Assembly (NCBI GenBank): GCA_020205615.1 | Contig: CM035170.1 | Location: 115,614,213 to 115,678,212 of the forward strand | Reading direction: 5' to 3' | DNA length: 64,000 nucleotides | DNA from: Panax quinquefolius | Lineage: Eukaryota; Streptophyta; Magnoliopsida; Apiales; Araliaceae | Shown: piece after piece, positions 48,601 to 60,467 of the stretch | How positions within the stretch are numbered: the first letter of the stretch is position 1 | Layout of the letters: each line of letters starts with the position of its first letter | Translations under genes and position numbers: made by a program | The notes under the pieces: generated by a model | What the model was told of the DNA's origin: nothing | Database searches by the model: none | Seen by the model: only the letters and a program-made list of their open reading frames with translations

Positions 48601-49680
48601 ATCCTCCCCGAAAGGATTCTACCGAGTTGGTGATTGCTCGGGAGGGCATTGTTGATAGTACTTTGGGTGGGTTGGATGACATTCCCCTTTCTGTGGCATC
48701 TCCTGACTCCTTTTCCATTGACTATATTGTGAGGATCCTTCTTTAATCCACAAATGATCTATCTTGAATTTCCTTTCTTCTTTTTCTTTATAATATATTG
48801 TGTTTTGACATCTTGTTTTCAGAGTGAGAGGATGAAAGATTTGCCTTTGCCCGTTGAGGCACTCACATTATTTGTTGTTCTTCATCCGGATGTTACCCAC
48901 TCGCCATATAGTGACCTTGGTTATCCTCCAGGTGACCAAGGCTTTGAGGAATCCTTAGTCGTACAACATCTTTCAGCTCCTCCATCCCTGGTCTCGACAG
49001 ATTCTATGGTGGCCTCTAAAGTAGCTCCTGCCAGAGCTTCCTTCAATCCAAGTGGGGATCTTGTTTCTTGGAGGGATTTCCAGATATCGTCTTCTATTCA
49101 GGAAAGTCTGGAGCGTCTCCTAGCTCGGTTCCCGCAGATTCTTGACCGGCTGATTATTAAGACAACTTCCACCCAAACCCTCTTCCTAGATCAGCTCGCA
49201 GGCCTTGTTCTTGGGTTGCATACTCTTTCTTTATATTCCTTACGAGTTGAGGACTTGAAGGAGTTTAGCGATGATGTAGATGACCTTGCGGTAGTGAGGG
49301 TGTTGACATGTCTCCTTTTCGTGATAGGTTGGATCTTCTCAAGTCGAGTTTTAATCTTGTTTCACTACGTTCGAGAGTTTAACATTACGTAAGTGTGAAG
49401 ATGAATCATTTTCGGTCTTGACTTTTTGAGCATGATGAAGCCATAAACAAATTGAAGATCCGATCTCAAGATTTAGAGGGCGGTGGCCCGGATCTAGAGG
49501 CAAAACTTCAGGAGGTAGAGTGTCGTGTCATGGGACTTAGAGTCGACTACTCAACAAAGTTGGGGGAGAAAAGTCGCAAATCTTAAGATTCGAGATGCTG
49601 CCATTGCTGACTTGGAAGCTTTAGTTGTGCCTCCTCTTCATTTTGATATGTCTTGGCCTTTAGATCATAACTTATTGTAG
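45679..49680 (+). pseudogene. Antisense extra gene in Tat1: plant mobile domain (PMD)-like, intron-containing, decayed
   Basis: Lies on the strand opposite to gag-pol. Plausible exons, each bounded by GT and AG: ATG at 45679-45681, then 45769-46259, 46341-46792, 46924-48019, 48115-48402 (continued after an inserted fragment at 48590-48728) and 48823 to about 49390, with a Glu/Leu-rich, probably coiled tail to about 49675. PMD-like features: a TLEDVYAL motif (46233-46256), GGLSGYVVVRFIFPGFP (about 46580-46640), SRG, FLGTLYKSLSYLNQ (46725-46765). A Lys/Arg-rich stretch (EDSIKKRRRN, about 47990) could be a nuclear signal, and an acidic stretch (DEEDDDD) follows. Frameshifts and a stop after 45985 show decay. 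PMD proteins are known as host genes and inside Ty3/gypsy elements. The role in elements is unknown. Confidence 0.65.
48404..48586 (-). pseudogene. Inserted fragment of chromovirus RT/RNase H
   Basis: The reverse strand reads [40 protein letters not shown] and [14 protein letters not shown] in one open frame, the RT-RNase H junction of a Tekay element (compare 24690-24870 and 9690-9850). It interrupts the acidic exon of the PMD-like gene. No LTR, TSD or other element sequence accompanies it, so it looks like filler DNA from double-strand break repair. Confidence 0.8.
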
Positions 49681-50480
49681 TAGTTTTTTTTCAATTTCCT
49701 ATTTCAGAAACTCATTTACAATATTTCATTTATCAGAACATGGTTTCTTTAACCTTGTTGATTGCCTTTAATTTGAATGATTCCTTAAAACTCAATATTT
49801 ATCATTGAATCTCAAGTTTTTCAAATTAATATTCCAAGACAACAATAGGTATTATAAGAAAACATGATTTTTGTCAAAAATATAAATATATTATTCACAA
49901 ACCAACACTTGAATTTATACCTTTTTTTTAAGAAAATTAAAACATTCAAGTATAAGTGAAAGTTTGTCAATTTATTGATAAAAAATTACTTTTAACGAAA
50001 AGCATAACGTTTCACATAGTAAATCTTGCTTTTATCGAAGAAAGCATAACGTTTGCCACTTTTAGAGATAAAGTGTAACTTTCTTGCTTTTGTCGAATAA
50101 AGCATAACGTTCTCCACTTTTAAAGTTAAAGTGTAACTTTCGGGTTTGAGGGCTTATACTTAGGTGCGCCTCAGTCACTTTTGAAGTTGAAAGTGTAACT
50201 TTCGAGGGCTGTTAGTCAGGTACCTCGATCATTTTTGAAGTTGAAAGTGTAACTTCCGAGGGCGGTGATTCAGGTGCCTCGATTACTTTTGAAGTTGAAA
50301 GTATAATTTTTGTGATGCTCTTCTCATGTGTAATATTTCTTTACCCATTTCAATTTTAATGGGCCTGAGACAGCATCTGATCCCACACGAGATATCTTGC
50401 AATACCCGCTTTCGAAGATCTCTCGTACCCTATACGGGCCTTCCCATTTGGGGTAAAATTTTGTGGTTGGGGTCCCCCTC
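49681..50480 (-). repeat. Tat1 spacer with ~56-bp tandem repeat
   Basis: No gene. Units with gaagttgaaagtgtaacttt and cgagggc start near 50178, 50234 and 50289, with more divergent ones (taaagtgtaactttc) at 50060-50140. It lies between integrase and the antisense gene. Confidence 0.75.
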
Positions 50481-50485
50481 ATAAC

Positions 50486-51652
50486 TTAAGTTGCCGTTTT
50501 GAGGACCAGGTCTCCCACCAGAATTTGTCGTGGTACCACCGCGGTGTTGTATTGTCGTCGCAGTCTTTTGTGGTACCGTTCAAGCCTTTCTTTAGTCTTG
50601 TCTCGGAAGTCGGCTAAGGCCTCTAGGTCGGATGGTCGGCTTTCTTCCTCGACTAAGCTTCGAAGTCTCATTCGAGCTGAAGGTATTTCTATTTTGGTGG
50701 GTAAGATAGCTTCTTCATCATAAACCAAAGCGTATGGGGTTTCGCCTGTTGGCTTACTTTTTGAAGTTCGATATGCCCATAACGCTATTGGTAGTTGTTC
50801 TGCCCATTTCTTCGGATGATCGTCTAAGGTCTTTGATAAGATTTTTATCAAAGTTTTGTTTGTCGCTTCTACTTGTCCGTTGCTTTTTGGGTAGTAGGGT
50901 GATGATTTGTAATGTTTCACCCTATATCTTTCCATCAGACTTTTGATATCCCTATTGATGAAGGGGGTTCCATTGTCCAACAAAATGATCTTCGGGATCC
51001 CGAAACGGCAAATGATGTGCTCCTTGATAAAATTTTCCACTGATGGTCCCGTGGCCTTCTTCAAGGGTATGGCTTCCACCCACTTTGTGTACATCTCGGT
51101 GGCAGTTAAAATCCATATGTTGCCCTTAGAATTAGGGTGTACAGGACCTATAAGATCCATTCCCCATGTATGAAAGGGCCATGGTGTTGCTAAGGTGCGC
51201 AAATCCACGGCGGGAGCATGTATCAAGTTTCCATGTATTTGACAAATATGGCACTTTTTGACAAATTCTATACAATCTCCTTCCATCTTTGGCCAATAGT
51301 AACCATGATCGATAAGTTATTTGTACAACTTGGCTCCCCCTTGATGTTCATCCTTGTGCATTTGATAAACCAAATCTTTGGCCTCGCCTAGTTCTAGACA
51401 CTGTAGGGGCTTACCATTGAAACCTCTTCTGAACAATTCTCCATTTTGTAAGAAGAATCGTTTCGACTTCCTCTTTATTATAATTGCATCCTTCTTTTCG
51501 GTCGGAAAAGTCCCACTTTGTAAGAAGTCCACATAAGGAATTCGCCAATCCGCTATGTCATCAATGAAAGCGCATTCATCCTCCCCAGGGTATTCTTGAC
51601 ATGAAACACAGTGGCGTTGTAGGGCATCTGCTTCCTTCTTCATTTCAGCCAA
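50486..51652 (-). pseudogene. Tat1 integrase
   Basis: Reverse-strand integrase. The N-terminal zinc region runs HKDEHQGG (about 51340) to CIEFVKKCHICQ (51245-51275), interrupted by one TAA near 51317. Core: WGMDLIGP with the first Asp (about 51165), LLDNGTPF with the second (about 50985), SNGQVEATNK with the Glu (about 50870). The downstream WAYRTSKSKPTGETPYALVY segment is the standard follow-on. Catalytic residues appear intact. Apart from the stop, the frame is clean over 266 codons, unlike the Tekay copies. Confidence 0.9.
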
Positions 51653-51764
51653 TAATACCCTTGGCGTTCAGCAACTCACGACATGAGACCTATGTTTGCA
51701 AACCCCGATTCTCTTCATTTTTGATGCAAGACTTTACTTGCTTCTTGCTTCCCCAAGCATCGTG

Positions 51765-52803
51765 TCAATACACCATCTGCTTCTTTGAGATACAAGACAC
51801 CTTTGATGATGTTGTACTTCTGTAGCTCCACGATTGGTATTGTTCCTTCTTTTGTTTGTAATTGTTGGAGATGTCATATCTCCAATCGTCTATCATGTTT
51901 TTGGGGAATAAGTCTAGCACTGTGGTTGGGTGGGTTCTCTTCATTACCTTCACATCCAAATCTTCCCCTTGGACATAGACTCGAGATGCTACTGTTGCTA
52001 GTGCATCAAGTTGTTTATTTTGTCCTCTTGGCACATAATCAATCACCACCTTCTTGTAAGCTTCCATCACCTTTTGTGCTACTGATTCGATCTGGCGCCA
52101 AGATAGTTCTTTCACTCGAATTGGCCTCTTATCCATTGCAGACTATAAGGTTTGAATCTCCCTTTACTTTAAGATATTTGGCTCCCAACTCTTGAGCTGC
52201 CAACAATCCTAGTATGAACGCTTCGTATTCTGCTTCATTATTTGTGCAAGGGAAGTCCAATTTGTATAACAAGGATATTTCATTTCCTTCTTTGGTGGTC
52301 AACACCACTCCTGCTCCGCCTTTACCTTCTGCAGATGATCCATCAAAAGCCAAACTCCACCATTCTGGGTCCTCATCCATCAAGTCGATTAATTCTACTT
52401 CTCCACCCAGAAGATCCTCAGAAGGGGGTTCATATTCTCCATTTGGAAATTGAGCTAGCAGGTCTGCCAAGGCTTGACATCGGATTGCCTTTGGTGTCAC
52501 ACACTTGATGTCGTATTCTGAAAGAATCATCATCCATCTGGCAGATCTCCCTACTAATGCTGGCCTAGTTAATAGGTATCTGATTGGATCAGTTTTTGTT
52601 GCAATCTTTACTTCGTGCGCTAGAAAATAATGCCGCATTTTCTGTGCAATGAACACCAACGCTAGGCAATGCCTCTCCACTTGTGAATACCTGGTTTCCG
52701 GTCCTCTGATTATCCGGCTAATGTAATACACAGGTTTCTCTTCTCCATCCACCTCTTGCGTGATCAATCCTCCTATAGACTTCTTGGTAGATGTGATGTA
52801 CAA
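51765..52803 (-). pseudogene. Tat1 RNase H and second RNase H-like domain
   Basis: First domain: KPVYYISRIIRGPETRYSQV, then ERHCLALVF and HEVKIATKTDPIRYLLTRP (52560-52745). Second: WWSLAFDGSSAEGKGGAGVV, then CTNNEAEYEAFILGL, with D and E catalytic-type residues (52200-52370), continuing in a shifted frame to VIDYVPRGQNKQLDALATVA (51990-52060). A second RNase H-like domain after the first is the mark of Tat elements. A frameshift lies at about 52130. Confidence 0.85.
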
Positions 52804-53886
52804 TTATAATGGCATTCCTCTTTGTGGCACTACCATCGTTTGTTCTGAAGATAAAATTCTTTTTACCTTCTCGAAGGCCTGTTGTTGGTCTTGCCCCCAG
52901 TCCCATTGTGCCTTTCCTTTTAGCAATTTGCCGAAAGGTTCTGTGACTTCGGCTAATGCTGGCATGAATCTTCTCATTTACGAGACCTTCCCTAGAAAGC
53001 TCTTCAACTACTTTTGCGTCTTTGGTGGGGACATCTCTGTAACTACTTTTGCCTTGTTTGGGTCCACCTCTAAACCTCTGTTGTGCACCAAGAAGCCCAA
53101 GAATTTTCCAGCCGTCATTCCAAAGGCGCACTTCTTCGGATTCATCCTCAACTTATACCTTCGGCATCGCTAAAACACTTTCCTCAAGTCCTCCACATGA
53201 GTTGTCGCCTTTTTGGATTTCACCACTATGTCGTCCACATAGTCCTCCACTATATCATGAATCATGTCATGAAATATGGCATGCATCGCCCTTTGATAAG
53301 TTGCCCCCACATTCTTCAACACGAATGACATTACTACATAGTAGAAATTCCCAAACAGGGTACGAAAGGCTGTCAATTCTGCATCTTCTATGGACATCTT
53401 TATCTTATTGTAACCCACAAACCCGTCCATGAATGACATCATCTCATGATTAGCCGTTGCATCTACCAAAGTGTCTATGTTGGGTAATGGATACATATCC
53501 TTCGGGCATGCCTTGTTCAAGTCTCTGAAATCCACACATATTCGTAGCTGTCCATTTGATTTCTTTACCGGTACGATGCTGGAAAGCCATGTTGGATGTT
53601 GGATCGGCTTGATGAACCCTACTTCCAACAACTTTTTGATTTTTTCCTTTATTTGGGTTTCGACTTCGGGTGCATAGTTGCGAGGTGCTTGCTTCACTGG
53701 CTTCATTCCCGGGCTTATGTTTAGATTGTGCTCCACAAGATCTTTGTCAATTCCGGGCATCTCGTCGTAATTCCAAGCAAAGACGTCCCTATACTCTCGC
53801 AATAGTTGTATGAGCTCCTCTTTCTGGTTAGCCTCAAGCTCCTTGTTGACATAAGTCGGTCTTGGCGTTCCTCCATCTGTTGCCAA
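52804..53886 (-). pseudogene. Tat1 reverse transcriptase
   Basis: A 238-codon open segment from 53886 shows FIKPIQHPTWLSSIVPVKKS, LRICVDFRDLNKACPKD, YPLPNIDTLVDAT, NVGATYQRAMHAIFHDMIHD and the catalytic YVDD in EDYVDDIVVKSK (about 53225). The frame ends at 53170, and the connection part continues to 52804 in other frames (KAQWDWGQ, about 52890). The polymerase core residues are present, but the polyprotein is interrupted. Confidence 0.88.
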
Positions 53887-54605
53887 ATCAACTTCTTCTA
53901 ATTCATTTTGTTGAGGTTTTGGCCTATCTTCAAAGCATTCTGGAGCTGGTTCTACCTTCTGTTGTACAACTTCTTCTTCTTCATTATTGCTGGAGTGGGG
54001 GACACCTCCTGAGCCGTTGGGTTTGCACGCTTCTTTGGGCTCTTCCCCCTTGCACCGTCACAATAAAAACACTACCTTTCCGTCGGGTTTTACAACCCTC
54101 ACCCATTTTGTCTTTTGGCCATCCTCGGACTGTGTTATCCGCTTGGCATTTATTATATTTCTAGCATCTTCAGGATCTGCTGGCCTTTTCTTCTCTTCTC
54201 TTCCTTCCTTCTTCAAGTCCACTACTATTGGCTTCATATTTTTGGAACATTCTCAATGTTCCGAGGTCTTCTTCTTCACTTTGTCTGCAGGTACAAACTT
54301 ATCTTCCTGTACTTCCTTCCAACTTGCTAGTCTTAAGGAATCAGGCCTCGCGATCTGGTTCTCTCCCTCTTCAGCGACATCATCGAAGAAAGTTGCTTCA
54401 GTGATGTGTGCCTCCTCTGGTCCAAAGGGATTTCGAATACCTTCACTTCTTTCCCTTTCAGATAGCTTTGAGCATCGATGAAAGACCGAGGGTACCACCC
54501 CATAGTCATTTTGCCAAGCCCTTCCCAAAGAAGACATGGTATATCTTTGATCTACCTCTCTGCAACATGGAACATTACAGCCCTCGAATCTTTCCAACTT
54601 GCATG
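53887..54605 (-). other. Tat1 protease-RT spacer
   Basis: Degenerate reverse-strand coding-like sequence between protease and RT, with open frames up to 149 codons but no domain I recognise. In the Tat lineage this interval is a long linker in the polyprotein. Confidence 0.5.
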
Positions 54606-55070
54606 TCACCTTGATGTGTCCTGTGGTTCTGTGTGCTCGGTTAGCGAATCTGTAATGTTTGTTTGTTCCTTCACTATCTTCTTCTCTGGCAGGCCTAACC
54701 ATTTGAACATGGTGTAGGGCATAATATTTACAGATGCTCCATTGTCAATGAACGCCCTCCGCACTTCGATGCCATTGATTACCATCATATATACTGGGGT
54801 CTGCATTGTGCTGTATCTTATCTCTCTATCAGCTTTAGAGAAAGATATCTTATTTGCTTCTTCCTCCATCGTCTTCACAAATCCTTTGTTTATGGCCATG
54901 CAAGTCTCTTGTGTCTCGGCGGCCTTAATGATTGCCCTGGTTGCCTCAATCCTTGCTTCCTTGGCCAACCCTATCTGATCGAAAAAAATTTTGAATTTGG
55001 CCCCATTCATCAACGCCGTCACCTGCAGGCCTGGGTCACACTCCTCCTTTTCTTCCACCATCATCTCCAC
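54606..55070 (-). pseudogene. Tat1 aspartic protease
   Basis: 154-codon open segment. MMVINGIEVRRAFIDNGASV, then NIMPYTMFKWLGL (54700-54780), is the retropepsin active-site region: the D-T/S-G-A motif here reads D-N-G-A, as in several Tat elements. It is preceded by an Ala/Glu-rich linker. It joins gag upstream and the spacer downstream in separate frames. Confidence 0.82.
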
Positions 55071-56956
55071 TTCTGGGATTGTGTTGTGGATAACAGTGTT
55101 GCATGTTTCTTTCCCTTGTGGTTTGGCAGTGGCTTGTCATGAACATTGCTTTCATTTCCCAGTTCAATCTCCCCATTTGCCAGCTTCTCGTGGAATATCC
55201 TACGCAGGCTATAACAATCCATAGTTGAGTGTCCCGCGTATTGGTGGAATACACAGAAGTCTGGCCTTCTCTTCATCTCCTCCGTCACTGCAAATCTAGG
55301 CCTTGGGGGTTTCACCACCCCATGTTCAATCCATTGTTCGTATAGACCCCTGAATGCTTTCTCACTGCATGTGATAGCCTTCGGGACCGACTTTTTTGCA
55401 TATTTATCTCCAGACCTTCCTTTGCTTCGATCAAAATTTTTCTCATGCTTCTCCCTCTTGCCCCTTTGTGGTTTTGAGTGAGAGTCAGCCAAAGCCACGA
55501 TTGATCCTCTCTTGCCCCTCCATATAACCGCCATGGCATGGCTAGTAAGCGATGTCATAATTCCTCCCAAGTCTTGTGCGAAAAGTCGAGAGGTCATGAA
55601 GGAATCACAAGCCTTGGTAATGAGGTGGGGCTTGAAGGAATCTAAGGCACCATTGTTGCAAATCTTGACGTGTTCTTTTCTTCAATCGGCTCTGCGCACA
55701 CTTCGTGCTCGGGCCCTGAACTCTATCAACGTAATCGATAGCTCCTCATTCGCTTCGTTTGAACCGCATGAGTTCTACAATGGTTACCTGTTTCTGCAAA
55801 TAGAAATTTTTTTAAAAAAATTATAATTTTAGGTCATCCCAATCATGGGTGACCCTTCTCCAAATTGTAGTACCAATCAAGGCCTTATCTGTCAAAGTTT
55901 TGTTGAATTCTCGCATCAACAAGTTGTGGTTGTTCACTTCATCATATCCCAGCCACGGAGACATCGACTCTACAAACCTGGCAATATGTTCCTTGGCATT
56001 TCCTTTCTCCCCGTTGTATTTTGGAAATTGCGGGGGATGCTCGATATACCCTATCGGGTAAGGTTGCCTCCGAATGTGTGCCGGGTAAGGCGAAGTAAAG
56101 TCCAACTCCGAGGGTCGAGAGGTCTGCCTACGAAGTTGATTGATCACATATATCATATCATCCTTCGTCACATACTGGATCGTGGTGTGAACTCTCTGGG
56201 GTGTTGAGATATACTGTTGTATCGGCGGTGTGTATGGTAGAGAGATTGGTTGATGCACACTTGCATCATGTAAAGTTGGAACTGGTGGCAATTGCTGGCT
56301 CACTCGCTGGACATTGCCTGGAATGGTTGGCATTTGCACCTGTGAAATTGATGGGAGAAGCGATTGGGATGATGTTTTATGCGAGGTTGGCTTGCTTCAA
56401 CCTAAGTTGTGGCACGCCGCCATTTGTCTTTGGGCTTCAAGTTGATTATTGGAACCGATTGACTTTCCGTCGGGCGGTATAATCTGGTTCTCTTTGTTGT
56501 CGCTGCCATTGTTGTTGTCTTCCACTCCTACCTGTTCCCCCTGCAAACTTCCTGGGAACATGGCCTTAAAAGTGGGAATGTACATCAAGCTCTTGGCGGA
56601 AATTCCCATCTCCTCTTGCTTCCTTTTCAGATTTCCAAACATCATGGCCATCATCATCCTTGCCCTTCTTGTGCTTCCTTCAATGCCTTGAGCATTTCGG
56701 TTACCTGACAAGATTAAATCGTCGGTCTCCACTGCATCCTCTCGCCTTGCCTTCCTGCGTTGGTTTGTTATTGATTAGCCATATATGGTGATGTCGAACT
56801 CTCTTCTGAAGCGTCTTCAACAAGTGGTTGGTCAAAATCCAGGTTTGCGCCTTGGAATGCTTGAGTTATTTGTCTTGGAACTGGATTCGGTGAGGTAATG
56901 CTATTTGTTGGTGAAGCAGCTCTCCCTGTAGTTCTCCCACTTCGAGTTGTGGGCAT
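55061..56956 (-). pseudogene. Tat1 gag
   Basis: Starts at an ATG at 56956 (MPTTRSGRTTGRAASP). Segments in order: a stop after YMANQ (about 56770), MMMAMMFGNLKRKQEEMGIS (56600-56660), a Pro/Gln-rich stretch, then the capsid-like PPQFPKYNGEKGNAKEHIAR (about 56000) to DEVNNHNLLMREFN. The C-terminal part has FCVFHQYAGHSTMDCYSLRR (55190-55260), a Cys/His motif typical of Tat gag in place of CCHC knuckles. Three or more frame interruptions. Confidence 0.82.
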
Positions 56957-56977
56957 ACCCTTCACGAATTCTACACC

Positions 56978-56995
56978 TCCCCAGCAGAGTCGCCA
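56978..56995 (-). promoter_or_regulatory. Tat1 primer-binding site
   Basis: The reverse strand reads TGGCGACTCTGCTGGGGA six bases inside the 5' LTR. It is complementary to a tRNA 3' end with CCA, but I cannot say which tRNA with certainty. Confidence 0.7.
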
Positions 56996-57001
56996 AATAA
57001 A

Positions 57002-57648
57002 TGTGGGCAAGAAATCGCGATCTTGCTTCTAGGTTAGGGTTTCGTGTTGGTGAGGAGGAGAGAAATCCACGAAGAATACTGGAATTGATTGATTGATTGT
57101 AGAGGGAGAGCAGCGAGTGGGCGATTACTCCAACGACGCGCGCAGAACCCCTAGAATCCTAAACCGTGTTAGGGTTATTGGGATTCAAGAGCCTTCTTGA
57201 TTCTTGAGTTGAGGAGTGTTGAATCTTGTTAGTGCTTTTAGATGGAATCTCCAAGCCTTAAGCTACCAAAGAGTCCCTTTCCTTCCTAGAATGGAAGGGG
57301 TATTTATAGAGTTCCCTGGACTTAAGTTATCACATGCTAGGCACATGTTCTCAATGAAATTTCAGAAATATCCTTTAGTCATTAAAGTAATGCCCATATT
57401 GCCCTGTCCTTCTAGCCACCAATCCAATCCCTCAATCAATTCCCAATAATAAGCCGCCTCCACGAGTCTTCCGCCTCGGGACACGTGGAGGCTTCTCCCG
57501 GTCTGGCATATTTATTTCTAACTTTTCCATCTTCATTCTATTAGATTATGTGAACCCTAGATTGCACATTTAATGAGGTCATGGAATCCTAATTGTGTAT
57601 TTAATTTAATTAGGTCATATGAACCCTAATTTTACACATTGGCCCACA
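57002..57648 (-). repeat. Tat1 5' LTR
   Basis: 647 bp with TGTGGGC and GCCCACA ends. A reversed TATA-like tatttatag is at 57301-57309. It is followed outside by the aattc duplication. Confidence 0.92.
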
Positions 57649-57653
57649 AATTC

Positions 57654-58741
57654 TAACAACAAATTTTGTGTATAACATGCAAATTGACATATCAATATAT
57701 ATTATAATTCATTTACTGTCCAAAGGGATACTTTAATTTGTGTGTTCAAATTGACACTTTGAAACAGGATTATTATATATATTAATTTATGGCACGTTCA
57801 TGCAAATTTTGAAACAAGATTATTATATATAATATTTTATTTTATTTTATATTACGTGTTAAATGTTTTATATATTTTGTTATTATATAAATTCTATGTT
57901 AATATATTGACTGCATATTAATAATAATAATATATTAATTGCATGTTAATATTCTGTTTAAATATTTACATGTTAATATTTATTCTGTTTAAATATTTTC
58001 ATGTTAATATTCTAATTTTCCGTTATTATTAATATGCAAAAGCATGTGGTTGTCAGAATGTTTTTTTTTTCTTTCCGGTCAGTGGGTTTTTGATTTCCTG
58101 GATTTGCATGGCTTTAATATTGGATATGCATGCATGTTTTTTGTAATTCACTGTATTTTTATGTCAGAATATTCTGTCATTGCATTCTCTAATATAATAC
58201 AAAGGTTTTTGTTCATATTACTTCTTCGGTTAATATAAAATATTATATATTATTACCGATATATATATATATATATATATATAGTAAAAGTACGAATATA
58301 AATATAAAATATATTATATTAATATTTGAGTGAAGTCATATAAGTAATATATTATATTAACAGTACAAAGGTTTTTGTTGTTATATGAGTGCAGTTAGTA
58401 TAAAGCATGTTTTGCATGTTTTGTTATGAGAGCATTTGGTAATTCTGTTATATGAGTGCAGTTCGTATATTATATGGTTTTTGTCCGTTTTATCTTCGGT
58501 ATTGCATGTTATGTTATGTTTTGTTATGCAGTTGATATAAAACATCTCATATCAATATTAATATATTAATATTGCATGAATTTTTTTATTTTTTTTTATA
58601 ACAGAAATTTAGTAAACAAAAATTATTGTTTAAATTCTGTTAAAATTTATTTGTACAATAGAAATTTGTTTCTGTCTATTAATAGTTACCTTTTTGTATA
58701 ACAGAAATGGCATCTACTAGTAGTCTAGTACCATTCCTGCC
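57654..58741 (+). other. AT-rich leader / possible LTR upstream of the copia gag
   Basis: No gene. It contains TA runs (58259-58283) and the repeated motifs tatattatatt and taacagaaat. It is probably part of the copia 5' LTR and leader, but I found no clear primer-binding site and no second LTR copy to prove this. Confidence 0.35.
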
Positions 58742-60467
58742 ATGAGTATGTCTCATGGAGAAAAGCCTGAAAGGTTCAATGGAACAGATTTCAAGCGTTG
58801 GCAACAAAAAATGCTATTTTACCTCACCACGTTGAACTTGGCAAGGTTTCTACAAGAGGACTGTCCTATTCTTGTTGAAGGAGAAATTGATAAGGAAAAG
58901 GTGGCTGCAGTAGATGCATGGAAACATGCTGATTTCCTTTGCAGAAATTATGTAATGAATGGATTAGACAATACTCTATACAATGTGTATTGTACAATTC
59001 AAACTGCAAAGGAACTTTGGGAATCTTTAGACAAGAAATATAAAATCGAAGATCTTTGGCATGAAGAAATTCATAGTCAGAGATTTCTTGATTATAAAAT
59101 GTTAGATTCAAAAGCAGTCATCACACAGGTTCAAGAATTACAAGTAATTCTACATGATATTCATGCTGAAGGAATGTCATTAAGTGACTCATTCCAAGTT
59201 GCTGCAATGATTGAGAAACTTCCACCGTCGTGGAAAGACTTCAAGAATTATCTTAAGCATAAACGCAAAGAGATGAATCTTGAAGAACTGATTGTGCGAC
59301 TTCGGATTGAAGAGGACAATCGAGTATCTGAAAAGAAGAGTGTGAAAAATTTATATGAGGCAAAATCAAATGTGGTTGAACAAAGGCCAAACAACAACAA
59401 CAAAAGGAAGCGCGAAGGAAATTCAAATTTCAAAGCCAAGATGAAATTCAAAGGCAAGTGCTTCAACTGTGGCATTCCAGGACATAAATCAAATGAATGT
59501 CGAAAGCCAAAGAAGTTCAAGAGAGAACTAAAACCTCAAGCTAATGTGACAGAACTGGAAAAACTTTTTGAAAATATTTCAGACATTAATCTTTCAGCAG
59601 TTGTATCTGAATGTAATTTGGTAGGAAACCCTAAAGAGTGGTACGTGGACACTGGAGCTACTCGCCACATATGTTCCAACAAATAGATGTTTTCTACTTA
59701 CAAACCAGTAAAAAATGATGATCAACTCTTCATGGAAAACTCCTCAAGTTCAAAGGTTGAAGGACGTGGAAAGATTATACTGAAAATGACATCTGGCAAA
59801 GAACTGACTTTGAATGAAGTGCTTCATGTGCCAGATATTCGCAAGAATCTAGTTTCTGGGTCACTACTTAGCAAGAATGGCTTTAAGTTGGTGTTTGTGT
59901 CTGATAAGTTTGTACTTACAAAGAATGATATGTTTGTAGGAAAGGGCTACATGAATGATGGGCACTTTAAAATGAATGTAATGACTGTTGTACCGAAATC
60001 TATTGATATTAATAAAATAAATTCTTCTACTTACTTGTTGGAATCTTCAAATATTTGGCATGCTAGATTAGGATATGATAATTATGATACATTGCGTAGA
60101 TTAATTAATTTGGAATTCTTGCCTAGATTTGATATTAATCTGAAACATAAATGTGAAATTTGTATGGAATCAAAAATGACAAGATTACCCTTTTATTCTG
60201 TTGAAAGAAAATCTGAACCTCTAGATTTAATTCACACTGATATATGTGACTTAAAGTTTGTGCAAACTAGAGGTGGGAAAAAATATTTCATAACCTTTAT
60301 CGATGATTGCACAAGATATTATTATGTATATTTGCTAAGAAGCAAAGATGAGGCTGTAAAAAAGTTTCAACTTTATAAAAATGAAGTTGAAAATCAACTT
60401 AGCAAAAAGATTAATGCAATAAGAAGCGATAGAGGTGGTGAATATGAATCACCATTTAAAGAGATAT
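58742..60467 (+). pseudogene. Ty1/copia gag-protease-integrase, one nonsense codon, cut by LTR-B
   Basis: Reads cleanly for 314 codons, a TAG at 59684-59686, then 261 more codons in the same frame. Gag: EKPERFNGTDFKRWQQKMLF at the N-terminus, a UBN2-type capsid region, then a perfect CCHC knuckle (CFNCGIPGHKSNEC, 59459). Protease: WYVDTGATRHICSN with the active site DTGA (59648). Integrase: IWHARLGYDNYDTL and CEICMES, where the second zinc-binding His reads as Tyr; then the first Asp in IHTDICDL and the second in IRSDRGGEY. The sequence stops at 60467, where LTR-B starts, so the catalytic Glu, RT and RNase H are beyond the insertion or absent. Confidence 0.9.

Larger units (their letters stand above)
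42910..57648 (-). mobile_element. Tat1: Ty3/gypsy Tat-lineage retrotransposon, 14.7 kb
   Basis: Long minus-strand element. LTRs are at 42910-43566 (3') and 57002-57648 (5'), with TGTGGG...CCACA ends. The pentamer aattc is repeated at 42905-42909 and 57649-57653. Minus-strand order: primer-binding site, gag, protease, RT, RNase H, a second RNase H-like domain, integrase. This dual RNase H plus large size is typical of the Tat (Ogre/Retand) lineage. A 7-kb 3' region holds tandem repeats and a plus-strand gene. The two LTRs are very similar, so the insertion is fairly young, but several pol frames carry stops. Confidence 0.92.

Noticed and set aside
50499..56691. Many plus-strand frames opposite the Tat gag-pol
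   Set aside because: They mirror the conserved minus-strand domains (integrase, RT, RNase H) and have no motifs of their own, unlike the 45679-49680 region.
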